Part shown: one piece after another, positions 53,589-64,000 of the stretch | Numbering within the stretch: position 1 is the first letter of the stretch | How the letters are laid out: each line of letters starts with the position of its first letter | NCBI GenBank assembly: GCA_033398695.1 | Contig: CM065804.1 | Coordinates: 50,003,501-50,067,500 of the forward strand | DNA: 64,000 nt | Reading direction: 5' to 3' | Source: Orobanche coerulescens | Taxonomy: Eukaryota > Streptophyta > Magnoliopsida > Lamiales > Orobanchaceae | Translations under genes and position numbers: made by a program | The notes under the pieces: generated by a model | What the model saw: the letters and a program-made list of their open reading frames with translations, nothing else | Told to the model about the DNA's origin: nothing | Database searches by the model: none

Positions 53589-55652
53589 TGTAACACCCCC
53601 TAACCTAGCAGCTGAACCGCAAAGGGGTCCGTGCTACTAAGTTGGGGAGTCTCACGCTTTTAAACTTTGAAAATCAATAAAAAGTAGATTTGGTAATGCG
53701 AGTACTCAAGGAAATAATGCAAACCGGTATTATTTATTCAAAACATTACACAACCTTAAGTTTAATACATAGTAAAACCATAACAGAGTGATCTTATTAA
53801 AAACAAAACATAGTCTTCCAGCATAGGGACGAAATAGCTGGGAATGGCATATGGACAAGTCTCCGGCTGTCAACACTGAAGAAGATAGTCAACTCCTAAA
53901 CATGAGCATCATCACCTGTATCATAAGAATCTAATGAGCTAATGGCTCAGTAAGATGAGACTTCTGTAATAGCAAAGTATCACGTAGCACATTTATCAAT
54001 GAATAACTACTATATATATATAGTCATGTTCTTGTAAAATCCTTTCTTCGGGTACCCTTGAAGTGTGATACTCGACTGATAGTGATAGGCCATGGTTTTC
54101 GGAACATGTTCATATAATTGACCAATAAAAGATGTATACGGGGGTTCCCATACTGGTTTTTCAACCAATGGTATTAGCCGTATTCAACTTTTTCATTCAG
54201 TGTGGTTTTCCTTGACCGACTTTCAGCCGCAAGTATTTGCCACCATGTTTTAGGTCGCGGTCCCCGCGTCCGTGCCTACCCGCCATCAATCAAGTACCAT
54301 ACTTCTGTTCTTAAACATTCTTTCACATACACATGTTATGCATGATCGTTCAATAATGATCACATATGCAAATATCAATCAATATATGATCCTTATGATA
54401 CGACAAGGAAAAGCATCATCTTACCTCAAGTCCTGTGCTGTTGATGTGAAAAGATCGGTTTCTATAGATGGATGTGCTAAAATCCTTGAAGAAAATCTGA
54501 AACCTCTTTGGGGACTTCACAATCACCTTTGAAAAGCTGTGAGATTTGAGCTATCTGTTTGATCGGGATTTTTGTGGCTTTTATAATTTTTGGAAGGAAA
54601 ATATGTTTGAGCGATTTAAAGTAGAGTTTCACTTCAAAATGATATATTATATGTACAAAACCACGTCCATTAACATGTATAAATAAGGGCTCAAAGTCGG
54701 TTGAAAATCAACCTTACCGGACAGTGGAACCCTTATCCGGACGGTGGCGAGAAGCTTCGTCGGTCGTGACCGACCTTATCCGACAGTGGGCGGCCTTATC
54801 CGGACAGATGGCGAGAAGCTTCGGTCGTGGCCGACCTTATCCCGACAATGGACGGCCTTATCCGGATAGTGGTCGAAAGCTTATGTCGGTCGTGATCGAC
54901 CTTATCCGGACATTTGGACGGCCTTATCCGGATAGTGGCCTAGAAGCTTCATCGGCCATGACCGTGATTGTCGATCGGCGTGTCCGTGGTGGCCGGCAAA
55001 TGTCCGTCAACTTGGCTCACCGGTTCGACCCCTTCCGATGTCCAAATTCGATTTTCCGACTGCTCAAGACTAAATGCGAGTTAAATCTTCAATATGCTCG
55101 GAGCCAATTTTCGATAATATTAAAATAATAATTTAATATTATTTTTGCAGTATAAGTGTTCTGAAATGAAAATTTTATCGTATCAATTCGTCGAAAATTT
55201 TCGAAATCACTTTCATAAATTCTAAAATAATCCTTATAATTTATTTTGAAATCTTTACTTTTTAAATCTTTCATTTTATGTTGGAAACATATCGATCCAA
55301 GTATTGGACAACTTGTAATTATTGAAATCCATGACCATTAGCAAAATAAATGGCACTTAATTAAGTCTTTGAATTTTCTAGGGTATTACAATTATTATTT
55401 TATAATCATTTAGCACATCGATCTCCTTACTGAGAAACTGAGCTCCTCACTGCAACAAAACATCTCACAATGACCCTTTTATCATGTTAGAGGAGATAAT
55501 TAACATGTCGTATAAAACGTAATGCAAAGGGATATAGCAGTTATTCATGCTCATGAAATGTCTACTTGTATGCCATGCTTTCATAATGCATATTATATAA
55601 ATGCATTTAGGTATTAAATGGTTATTGGCTTAGGGGATAACCGGGCATTACA
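53589..55652 (-). repeat. Gyp-B 3' LTR
   Basis: TGTAACACCCCC at 53589 and ...GGGCATTACA at 55652. It contains a repeated block at 54715-54975 of units built from CCTTATCCGGACAGTGG, GAGAAGCTTCGTCGG and GGTCGTGACCGACC. The 134-codon plus ORF over this block is not a gene. Confidence 0.93.
54715..54975. repeat. Repeat array in Gyp-B 3' LTR
   Basis: About four units of 60-70 bases: 'agaagcttcgtcggtcgtga', 'ccgaccttatccggacag', 'tgggcggccttatccgg'. CGGTCGTGACCG is a near-palindrome. The sister array in the 5' LTR is at 61400-61660, with different small changes. Confidence 0.85.
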
Positions 55653-58600
55653 GTCCTCCCCTCCTTATAAAATTTCATCCTCGAAATTGACATACCGAAC
55701 AGTTCTGGATATTTGCTTTGCATTTCCTCCTCTCTTTCCCATGTAGCCTCTTCAACGGCATGATTCCTCCACAAAATCTTTACCAAATGAATTTCCTTGT
55801 TCCTTAGTTTCTTTATTTTCTTATCAAGAACCTGTACCGGCTTCTCTTCATAGGACAAGTCTGGGGATAATTCCAACGGCTCATAATTTAACACATGCGA
55901 GGGGTTGGAAATGTACCTCTTTAACATGGACACATGGAATACATTGTGTACACCAGATAGCGAAGGAGGTAAGGCTATTCTATAAGCTCTGTCACCAACT
56001 CTCTCAAGGATTTCAAAAGAGCCAACATATCTCGGGCTAAGTTTTCCTTTCTTCCCAAATCTCATTATGCTTTTCATCGGGGATACCCTCAAGAAGACAT
56101 AGTCTCCAACTGCGAATTCCAAATCTCTTCTTCGATTATCTGCATAACTCTTCTGTCTACTTTGTGCAATTTTCATTCGTTCTCTTATCTTTTCTACCGC
56201 CATAGCAGTCTGTTGTATCATTTCTGGGCCCAGTAGACTTCTTTCTCCAACTTCATCCCAGTGTACGGGAGATCTACATTTTCTCCCATATAGTGCTTCA
56301 TAAGGTGCCATCCCAATTGTAGATTGGTAACTGTTGTTGTAGGTGAACTCTACCAATGGAAGCTTTGTATCCCAATTGCCCTTGAAATCTAGTATGCATG
56401 CTCTCAACATATCTTCGAGTATTTGAATAACTCTTTCTGACTGCCCATCACTTTGTGGATGAAATGCGGTGCTGAAAGCAAGCTTCGTACCCATTGCATT
56501 ATGTAAACTTTTCCAAAATGCAGATGTGAATTTAGGGTCCCTGTCAGATACTATAGATATTGGCACCCCATGTAGCCGGACTATCTCTTTAATATATTCC
56601 TGAGCGTATCGATCCATATTATATGTGGATTTTACTGGCAAGAAATGAGCAGACTTGGTCAATCTATCAACAATCACCCATATGGAATTATACCCACTTT
56701 GAGTCCTTGGCAGCCCGAGCACAAAATCCATTGTAATGTGTTCCCATTTCCATTCCGGAATTAGTAAAGGCTTCAATAATTCTGCTGGTCTCTGATGTTC
56801 AGTTTTGATCTGCTGACAAGTTAGACATTATGCGACGAATTTCGCGATATCTTTCTTCATGTTAGGCCACCAATAATGTTGTTGCAAGTCTTTATACATT
56901 TTTGTGCTACCTGTATGTATTGAATAAGGACTGGAATGAGCTTCCTTCAGAATTTCCTATGATGGTCGTGTCATTTGGCACACACATCTCCTTTATATCG
57001 TAATATTTTGTTACGAGACTGCGAAGTTTGGTAATTTGCCTTCATCAACTTTTTCCCTTAATTTGCCGATTATCTTGATCCGCCTTCTGGGTTTCTTTGA
57101 TTATATCTTGAAGTGCAGGTTTCAATATGAGTGCTGATAACGAACAAATCTTTCTTTTGGGCACAATTTCCAGTTCTAACTTTTGCAAGTCTAATAATAA
57201 TGGCTTCTGTGTGATTAGAAAGGAAGACATAGACTTTCTACTTAGTGCATCTGCAACCACATTTGCCTTCCAGGATGATAGTTGATCTCGCAATCATAGT
57301 CTTTCACCAATTCCAACAATCTTCGCTGCCGCATATTCAGCCCCTTCTGTGTGAAAAAGTACTTCAAACTTTTGTGGTCTGTATAGATTTCGCACTTTTC
57401 GCCATATAGGTAATGCCTCCAAATTTTTAGTGCAAAGACAACAGCAGTCAATTCTAGATCATGTGTTGGATAATTCTTTTCATACTCTTTTAATTATCTG
57501 GAGGCATAGGCTATTACCTTTCCATGTTGCATTAATACAGCACCCAAACCATTCTTAGAAGCATCAGTGTAAACTACAAAGCCACCTGTTCCCATAGGAG
57601 TGGCAAGGACAGGAGCCGTAGTTAATCTATGCTTCAATTCCTGGAAACTCCCTTCGCAAGCCTCAGTCCAAACAAACTTTGTATTCTTCCTTGTTAACAA
57701 TATTAATGTGGTTGCAATCTTCGAGAATCCTTGTACAAACCGTCGGTAGTATCCGGCTAGTCCTAAGAAACTTCGAACCTTTGATACATTAGTTGGTGTT
57801 GGCCAGTTACTCACCGCTTCTATCTTGTTTGGATCAACTGAAATGCCATCCTTGGATACTACATGCCCTAAAAATACCACTTGTTCTATCCAGAATTCAC
57901 ATTTCTTGAATTTAGCATATAACCGTTTTTCTTTGAGAATTTGAAGCACAATTCTTAGGTGTTCTTTATGCTCATCTCTATCATGTGAATAGATAAGGAT
58001 GTCATCAATAAACACCACCACAAATTTATCAAGGAACTCTTTGAATATCCGGTTCATCAGATCCATAAATGCTGCTGGAGCATTTGTCAAACCAAAAGGC
58101 ATCACTAAAAATTCATAGTGACCATATCGTGTTCTAAATGCTGTCTTTTGGATATCTTCTTCTTTGACCTTCAGTTGATGATATCCGGAATGTAAATCAA
58201 TCTTTGAGAATACCGATGCTCCTTGCAACTGATCAAATAAATCATCTATCCTTGGAAGGGGATATTTGTTCTTGATGGTCACCTTATTCAGTTCCCTATA
58301 GTCAATGCATAATCGCAATGAGCCATCTTTCTTTTTTACAAATAAGACAGGGGCTCCCCAAGGTGAAAAACTAGGATGAATGAATCCCTTATCAAGTAAT
58401 TCTTGTAGCTGGGTTTTTATTTCTTTCAATTCTGTTGGTGCCATTCTGTATGGGGCTTTAGAAATAGGGGTAGTCCCTGGCATTACATCGATTGCAAACT
58501 CAATTTCCCGATCTGGGGGCAACCCTGGTAGATCATCTAGAAACACCTCAGGAAATTCTCTAACCACGTCTACATCTTCAGGCTTCAATTTCATTTCAAG

Positions 58601-58950
58601 GGAGGTGTCCAAAACATTAGCCAAATAGCCAGTATACCCCTTATTTAACATCTTCCTAGCTTTCAGTGCAGTTATAATTGGCAAAGAGCACGAATATGAA
58701 TTACCTTTAAAAATAAACCCTCCTCCATTTATTGGTTGAAAGGCCACAATCTTCTTATTACAATCAACATTTGCACAATATTTAGATAGCCAGTCCATAC
58801 CAAGGATAACATCAAAATTAGATATTGGTAGGACAACAAGGTCGGCGTAGAGTATCCTTCCATCAATTCGAACAGACAGGCCCTCAACATTTGGTTAGAA
58901 TCCATATTTTCTCCAAACGGAGCAGCCACATTATAACCAACTTTCAAGAG
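55622..58950 (-). pseudogene. Gyp-B pol: RT, RNase H, integrase with chromodomain-like tail
   Basis: The RT ORF (58798-57494) is open over 434 codons: [81 protein letters not shown], catalytic FIDDILIYS, and [19 protein letters not shown]. It ends at a TAA near 57494 where the family continues SRQLK. RNase H (57451-57045: [28 protein letters not shown]) has a frameshift near 57290. The zinc region is scrambled. The integrase (56776-55622) is open: MDFVLGLPRTQSGYNSIWV, SDRDPKFTSAFW, HPQSDGQSERVIQILEDMLR (D-D-E core), then VKILWRNHAVEEATWEREEE, the chromodomain-like end typical of Tekay/Del elements. The ORF ends inside the LTR. Confidence 0.9.
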
Positions 58951-60119
58951 TTCGGTTTAACGCCCGATTTTCTCATAAATGCATATGATGCAAATGAATG
59001 TGTAGATCCTGGGTCTATCAATGTAAGTGCAGAATTCCTGAGATCAGAATGGTACCTGAGACTACGGAAGCATCTGCATCAGCTTCTTCTCGAGTCATTG
59101 CAAAGACCCTCCCTTGAACTTTATTCTCTGTGTTTGGGCAATCTCTCGCCATATGTCCGGGCTTCTTGCATCTGAAACAATTATTGGACCCAACAAAACA
59201 TTCTCCAAAGTGATTTTTCCCACATTTAGTACACTTGGGCTTCTCAGTTGTATTTGGAGCATCTCTCGCTGTAGGATGCTTCTGATTGGCTTTGCCTGGT
59301 TTTTGCTCCGATCTCTTCCAATGTGCTGAATTTTTTGAAGCAAATGCTTGCCTCTTCTGTTGATAAGACCTTTGTATCTCCTTTACGTAAGCTTCTGCGA
59401 GCAGTGCTTTGTCAACTATTTCTCTGAACTCGGTTGATGTAGACATCCTCACATCTCTTCTAATTTCAGGTCGGAGGCCTCTTAGGAAATGATCCACCTT
59501 CTCAGCATTATCCCTAGCAATATAGGGAACATACCTACAGCCTTCTTCAAATTTCCGAATATATTCGCATACAGTCATATCCGCTTGTTTCAACTCCAAA
59601 AACTCTTTGACCTTGAGAGACTGTGTGTCCCTGGTGATGTATTTATCATAGAATATTACTTTAAATCTCTCCCACGTCAACCCTTCCAAGTTGACTGCAA
59701 GTTTGGCTCCTTCCCACCAAGTTCTGGCATCCTTTTTGAGTTGAAAGATCGCACAAAGTATCTTCTCAGCATCGTCGATGTGCATGTAGTCAAAGATAAC
59801 ATCAAGTGATTTGACCCATTCTTCCGCAACCATATGATCAGCCCCACCATGAAAATCAGGAGGTTCCATTTTCCTAAATTTTTTCATACATTGCTGGTCC
59901 ATTATTGTTTCTTGGTGGAGGTTGTCGGTTTTGTTCTTCGTTTCTTTGTTGCATGTTCAGCAATTGTTGCATTTGTTCACCATACATCCTTGTCTGTTGT
60001 TGTATCAGCTCAGCCAAATTCTCAAGAAGGTTATGGTTTGGATTTGGATCATCTCTTGCCTTTCTTTTGGGTGCCATCACATCCGTTGTACTGCCCAATC
60101 TTACCCATTCATAAGCCAA
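58951..60119 (-). pseudogene. Gyp-B gag and start of protease
   Basis: Start at 60119 with [21 protein letters not shown] one-base gain in an A-run near 59880 shifts the frame, and reading resumes [20 protein letters not shown] (retrotransposon gag domain): [43 protein letters not shown] first Cys/His cluster is near 59230 and the knuckle [14 protein letters not shown] near 59160. After a second shift at about 59030 the protease active site reads [10 protein letters not shown] (D-P-G-S variant). Gag packages the RNA; the two shifts would truncate it. Confidence 0.9.
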
Positions 60120-60260
60120 TAACGATCACATAACGATGATGATGACAACTAATATATTGTAATTTATTAAACATAATACTTAATAGATAAAAGTTGACCA
60201 TATTCTTCAGTCGAGAATGCCCATATGCCATCTTCTGTCTGCAGGAAAGATTTAAACCTT

Positions 60261-60272
60261 CGCTCCGATACC
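60261..60272 (-). promoter_or_regulatory. Primer binding site of Gyp-B, tRNA-Met type
   Basis: The minus strand reads GTGGTATCGGAGCG, with one difference from the TGGTATCAGAGC core. It lies five bases inside from the LTR end. Confidence 0.85.
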
Positions 60273-60277
60273 ACAAC

Positions 60278-62334
60278 TATAACACCCCCTAACCTAGCAG
60301 CTGAACCGCAAAGGGGTCCGTGCTACTATGTTGGGGAGTGTCACGCTTTTAAACTTTGAAAATCAATAAAAAGTAGATTTGGTAATGCGAGTACTCAAGG
60401 AAATAATGCAAACCGGTATTATTTATTCAAAACATTACACAACCTTAAGTTTAATAAATAGCAAAACCATAACAGAGTGATCTTATTAAAAACAAAACAT
60501 AGTCTTCCAGCATAGGGACGAAATAGCTGGGAATGGCATATGGACAAGTCTCCATTGTCAACATCAAGAAGATAGTCAACTCCTAAACATGAGCATCATC
60601 ACCTGTATCATAAGAATCTAATGAGCTAATGGCTCAGTAAGATGAGACTTCTGTAATAGCAAAGTATCACGTAGCACATTTATCAATGAATAACTACTAT
60701 ATATATAGTCATGTTCTTGTACCTTTCTTCGGGTACCCTTGAAGTGTGATACTCGACTGATAGTGATAGGCCATGGTTTTCGGAACCTGTTCATATAATT
60801 GGCCAATAAAAGATGTATACGGGGTTCCCATACTGGTTTTTCAACCAATGGTATTAGCCGTATTCAACTTTTTCATTCATGTGGTTTTCCTTGACCGACT
60901 TTCACCGCAAGTATTTGCCACCATGTTTTGGGTCCGCGGTCCCCGCGTCCGTGCCTACCCGCCATCAATCAAGTACCATACTTCTGTTCTTAAACATTCT
61001 TTCACATACACATGTTATGCATGATCGTTCAATAATCACATATGCAAATATCAATCAATATATGATCCTTATGATACAAGAAGGAAAAGCATCATCTTAC
61101 CTCAAGTCCTGTGCTGTTGATGTGAAAAGATCGGTTTCTATAGATGGATGTGCTAAAATCCTTGAAGAAAATCAAACCTCTTTGGGGACTTTTGTCAATC
61201 ACCTTTGAAAAATCACGATTTAAGCTATCTGCTTGATCGTGATTTTTGTGGCTTTTATAATTTTTGGAAGGAAAATATGTTTGGGCGTTTTAAAGTAGAG
61301 TTTCACACTTCAAAATGATATATTATATGTACAAAACCACGTCGGAACATGTATAAATAAGGGCTCAAAGTCGGTTGAAAATCAACCTTAACCTTAGGAC
61401 AATGGAACCCTTATCCGGACGGTGGCCGAGAAGCTTATGTCGGTCGTGATCGAACTTATCCGGACAGTGGGCGACCTTATCCGGACAATGGCCGAGAAGC
61501 TTCATCGGTCGTGACCGACCTTATCCGGACAATTTGGGATGACCTTATCCGGATAGTGGTCTAGAAGCTTCGTCGGTCGTGATCGACCTTATCCGGACAA
61601 ATTGGACAGCCTTATCCGGATAGTGGCCTAGATGCTTCGGCCATGACCGTGATTGTCGATCGGCGTGTCCGCGGTGGACCGCAAATGTCCGTCAACTTAG
61701 ATCACCTGTTCGACCCCTTCCCGATGTCCAAATTCGATTTTCCGACTGCTCCGGACTAAATGCGAGTTAAATCTTTAATATGCTCTAACCAATTTTCGAT
61801 AATATTAAAATAATAATTTAATATTATTTTTTGCAGATAAGTGTTCGAAATGAAAATTTTATCGTATCAATTAATTAAAATTTTCAAATCACTTTCATAA
61901 ATTCTAAAATAATCCTTATAATTTATTTTGAAATCTTTACTTTTTAAATCTTTCATTTTATGTTGGAAACATATCGATCCAAGTATTGGACAACTTGTAA
62001 TTATTGAAATCCATGACCATTAGCAAAATAAATGGCACTTAATTAAGTCTTTGAATTTTCTAGGGTATTACATTTATTATTTTATAATCATTTAGCACAT
62101 CGATCTCCTTACTGAGAAACTGAGCTCCTCACTGCAACAAAACATCTCACAATGACCCTTTTATCATGTTAGAGGAGATAATTAACATGTCGTATAAAAC
62201 GTAATGCAAAGGGATATAGCAGTTATTCATGCTCATGAAATGTCTACTTGTATGCCGTGCTTTCATAATGCATATTATATAAATGCATTTAGGTATTAAA
62301 TGGTTATTGGCTTAGGGGATAACCGGGCATTACA
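60278..62334 (-). repeat. Gyp-B 5' LTR
   Basis: Starts TATAACACCCCC on the plus strand (TA instead of TG) and ends GGGCATTACA at 62334. It corresponds to the 3' LTR block by block, including the repeat array (61400-61660). Confidence 0.92.
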
Positions 62335-62339
62335 TAAAG
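62335..62339. repeat. Target duplication TAAAG, right of Gyp-B
   Basis: Matches 53584-53588. Confidence 0.9.
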
Positions 62340-63547
62340 CATCCTCGTTGGTCGGGAGCACCCCTGCGTTCACCCGAGTAGTATGGATTGTCCGCGTCAT
62401 TTTGCGGTCTCGTCCCGAATCTTCCACATGATGGTTGCGCTGGTTGATGTACTGACGTGCGGGTGTCTCCCCCGCCTTTGGCTTGACCCTCAGCTCGCGG
62501 CTCCTTCCTCTTCTCGAATTTGGCTAGGGACTCGGCCACTTTGATTGCCTCATTGACAGATTTCACCTCGCGGCTTTGCACTCTATCCCTGACCCAACTC
62601 GGTAGTCTATCCAGGAAGAAAAATAGTCGATCATCCTCGCTCATGTCCGGAATCTGAAGCATGATCGATGTAAAGTCCCGAACATAGTCCCGAATGGTAG
62701 TCTTATGCTAGAGCTCGCGGAGTTTCTTCCTTGCCTCATAGCATGTGTTCTCGGGATAAAATTGTGCCTTGAGTTCCGACACGAACTCGTCCCAAGTTCC
62801 AATCGGTTGGCAAGTTCCTTTCGTAACACCGGCCTGTCGATGACGCCACCACAACACTGCATCGTTGGCAAGATATAGTGCAGCCTGCCGTACCTTGGCC
62901 TTCTCGTCCGTCAGTCCTAGACCATCAAAGTAGAGTTTCATCCGCCACAGGAACTCCTCGATTGACTTGGCATCTCTCTTGCCAATGAATTCATTGGGTT
63001 TGGGGACCTCGACCCTTGGTCCCTTGAACCTTGCCCCACCAAATATGTTGTTCCAGCTCGGCCCACCATTCGATTTGGTGCCCGAGTTGCTTGCCCGACA
63101 GATTTTATCACAAAAATCTTCAAAACGTTTTGCACTTACCTCACAAAACTCGGCATACTGCTTGCGCATCTCCGTGACGCTGGCTGCCACATGATCCTCG
63201 ATCATTTCTAACTCCTTGCGAAACGAGAGTTGTTCCCTCTTGAAGGTCTCGAGTTGGCCCAACGTGTGCTCTTCCAGTTGGCCAACAGCTTTTTCGAGAG
63301 TACCCACGCGTTCCTCCGTGCTCAATTGGGTGTTAGTGATGCGCTGCCTAAGAGCTTTGATGTCGTCCTCGATGTCGGGTAGGCGGTTTGCTAAGGTGAG
63401 TATGATCTTTCGGATGTCTTCATCCTCAAGAAGTCGGCTTCGTGCCGGGTTCTCCTCATGTGGCAGTGGCCCCACACCGCGCGCCTTGCTCTTACCACGT
63501 TTGGCTTTCCCTTCAGCTGGGACTTCTCCACGTCCCCGGACCTTGTC
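62340..63547 (-). pseudogene. Gyp-C gag (5' part of gag-pro)
   Basis: From the Gyp-A border the minus strand reads a basic start (RGRGEVPAEGKAKRGKSKAR) and a long coiled-coil-like stretch (IRKIILTLANRLPDIEDDIK ... LGQLETFKREQLSFRKELEM). The gag domain proper follows with VPKPNEFIGKRDAKSIEEFL, LYLANDAVLWWRHRQ and ELKAQFYPENTCYEARKKLR. An in-frame TAG at 62710-62708 interrupts it; it resumes MLQIPDMSEDDRLFFFLDRL, KSVNEAIKVAESLAKFEKRK and ends in the first half of the zinc knuckle at the Gyp-B border. The style is chromovirus-like gag. The apparent ATG at 63658 lies in the Gyp-A LTR and is not the original start. Confidence 0.85.
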
Positions 63548-64000
63548 GGTAACACCCCCAATCCACTCAGGGAATATTACACGCCGTAAACCCTTTCCGC
63601 AAGGATCTACCAGGCTAAACGTCCATAAACAACCAAATGCTTGCCCGGCCAGGGTCAAACAATATAATAATACAGACCGTTAAGGTCACTTACACATAAA
63701 CACAGGCAGATGAGGTCACACAACTCTATCAACAGGATCGACTAACAACATTACCCACACAGGGTCGAAATACAATACAAATAAGACTCGAATCAACTCT
63801 AACAATACAACTATACTCTACCTACTATCAACTCTTGTTTTGTATCGCATCTCGTCATCCCCTTGTGCTAATCCTGTGACTGCTCCTCTGATCCTGCATG
63901 TTCATGGACGCAGATCAGACATCCAACCCCCGAATACTGGGTTTTTAGTAACACTAATCTGTTTTACTAGTGCAAGTATCAAACCATACGAAATGTAACA
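63548..64000 (-). repeat. Gyp-A LTR copy 4 (runs off the window)
   Basis: 'GGTAACACCCCCAATCCACT' then 'gggaatattacacgccgtaaaccc', 'aggatctaccaggcta', 'gcttgcccggccagggtcaaac', as in copy 2. Its first base differs from the canonical TG. It also has the CACTA-1 target site uninterrupted (about 63916). The rest lies beyond the window. Confidence 0.85.

Larger units (their letters stand above)
53589..62334 (-). mobile_element. Gyp-B: structurally complete chromovirus-like gypsy element
   Basis: 8.7 kb with 3' LTR (53589-55652), polypurine tract, pol, gag, tRNA-Met primer site and 5' LTR (60278-62334), flanked by a perfect TAAAG duplication inside Gyp-C. The LTRs are nearly alike along their length; the differences I notice are small indels and scattered substitutions. 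Gag and pol each have frameshifts or stops, so the copy is recent but probably not autonomous. Confidence 0.95.
51783..63547 (-). mobile_element. Gyp-C: gag-protease-only gypsy element, split by Gyp-B
   Basis: Minus-strand order: gag (63547-62340), [Gyp-B], zinc-finger and protease (53588-53045), 130 bases of spacer, polypurine tract and 3' LTR (52893-51783). There is no RT, RNase H or integrase between protease and polypurine tract. Its 5' end is interrupted by a Gyp-A LTR at 63548. The two halves line up across Gyp-B through the TAAAG duplication. Confidence 0.8.

Noticed and set aside
54724..55128. 134-codon ORF in the Gyp-B LTR
   Set aside because: It is the translation of the LTR repeat array (GRPYPDSGR-type repeats) and is not preserved in the sister LTR.

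Overview
This window reads as a block of plant nuclear heterochromatin. Nearly everything I can identify is a transposable element or a piece of one, and I found no intact host gene, tRNA or rRNA. The elements present (CACTA/En-Spm DNA transposons, Tat/Athila-type and chromovirus-like Ty3-gypsy elements, a Sirevirus-like Ty1-copia element, LINE fragments) point to a flowering plant, most likely a eudicot. The species cannot be told from the sequence. Element labels (CACTA-1, Gyp-A and so on) are local to this answer.

Layout. 1-8912: the 3' part of a Gyp-A LTR, split by an 8.26-kb CACTA element (CACTA-1, 277-8539, 3-bp target duplication GTA). CACTA-1 carries a TNPA-like gene, an internally deleted TNPD-like transposase, a LINE piece and a stolen importin (SAD2-like) exon. 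8913-16950: a minus-strand Tat/Athila-type element (Tat-1) with decayed gag-pro-pol, a tRNA-Asp primer site and its 5' LTR; its 3' end is cut off by the Gyp-A LTR. 16951-19671: 3' LTR and integrase tail of a chromovirus-like element (Gyp-D). 19672-24422: a small LTR piece, then two Gyp-A LTRs back to back in opposite orientation, the second followed by a tRNA-Met primer site. 24423-31600: a copia RT fragment, then a minus-strand Sirevirus-like element with a long env-position ORF. 31601-32800: another LTR fragment. 32805-45854: CACTA-2, with 5.3-kb CACTA-3 (33272-38583, target duplication ATC) nested inside. CACTA-3 has exon-like pieces of several host genes, one of them a DCP5/LSM14 exon. 45855-50289: Gyp-E, with almost all of pol deleted. 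50290-51650: two Tat/Athila scraps. 51783-63547: Gyp-C, a gag-protease-only element, split by Gyp-B (53589-62334), a structurally complete gypsy element with both LTRs and a perfect 5-bp target duplication TAAAG. 63548-64000: another Gyp-A LTR that has entered the gag of Gyp-C.

How the parts relate. The junctions give relative ages: Gyp-C is older than Gyp-B and than the Gyp-A copy in it; CACTA-2 is older than CACTA-3; Gyp-A copy 1 is older than CACTA-1. Every retroelement polyprotein carries frameshifts or stops. CACTA-1 keeps only the N-terminal half of TNPD and CACTA-2 only the C-terminal half, so neither looks autonomous.

The least ordinary signals are (1) arrays of short GC-rich palindromes packed just upstream of the TATA box in the LTR promoters of Gyp-A (TTACGGCCGTAA, ten copies) and Gyp-D/E (TAGCGTGCGCTA-like, about fifteen in Gyp-D), with a comparable array in Gyp-B; (2) a duplicated palindromic subterminal motif of CACTA-2 placed inside the element in front of its TNPA-like gene; (3) host-gene capture by two separate CACTA elements; and (4) a gag-protease retrotransposon that goes from protease to polypurine tract with no reverse transcriptase.
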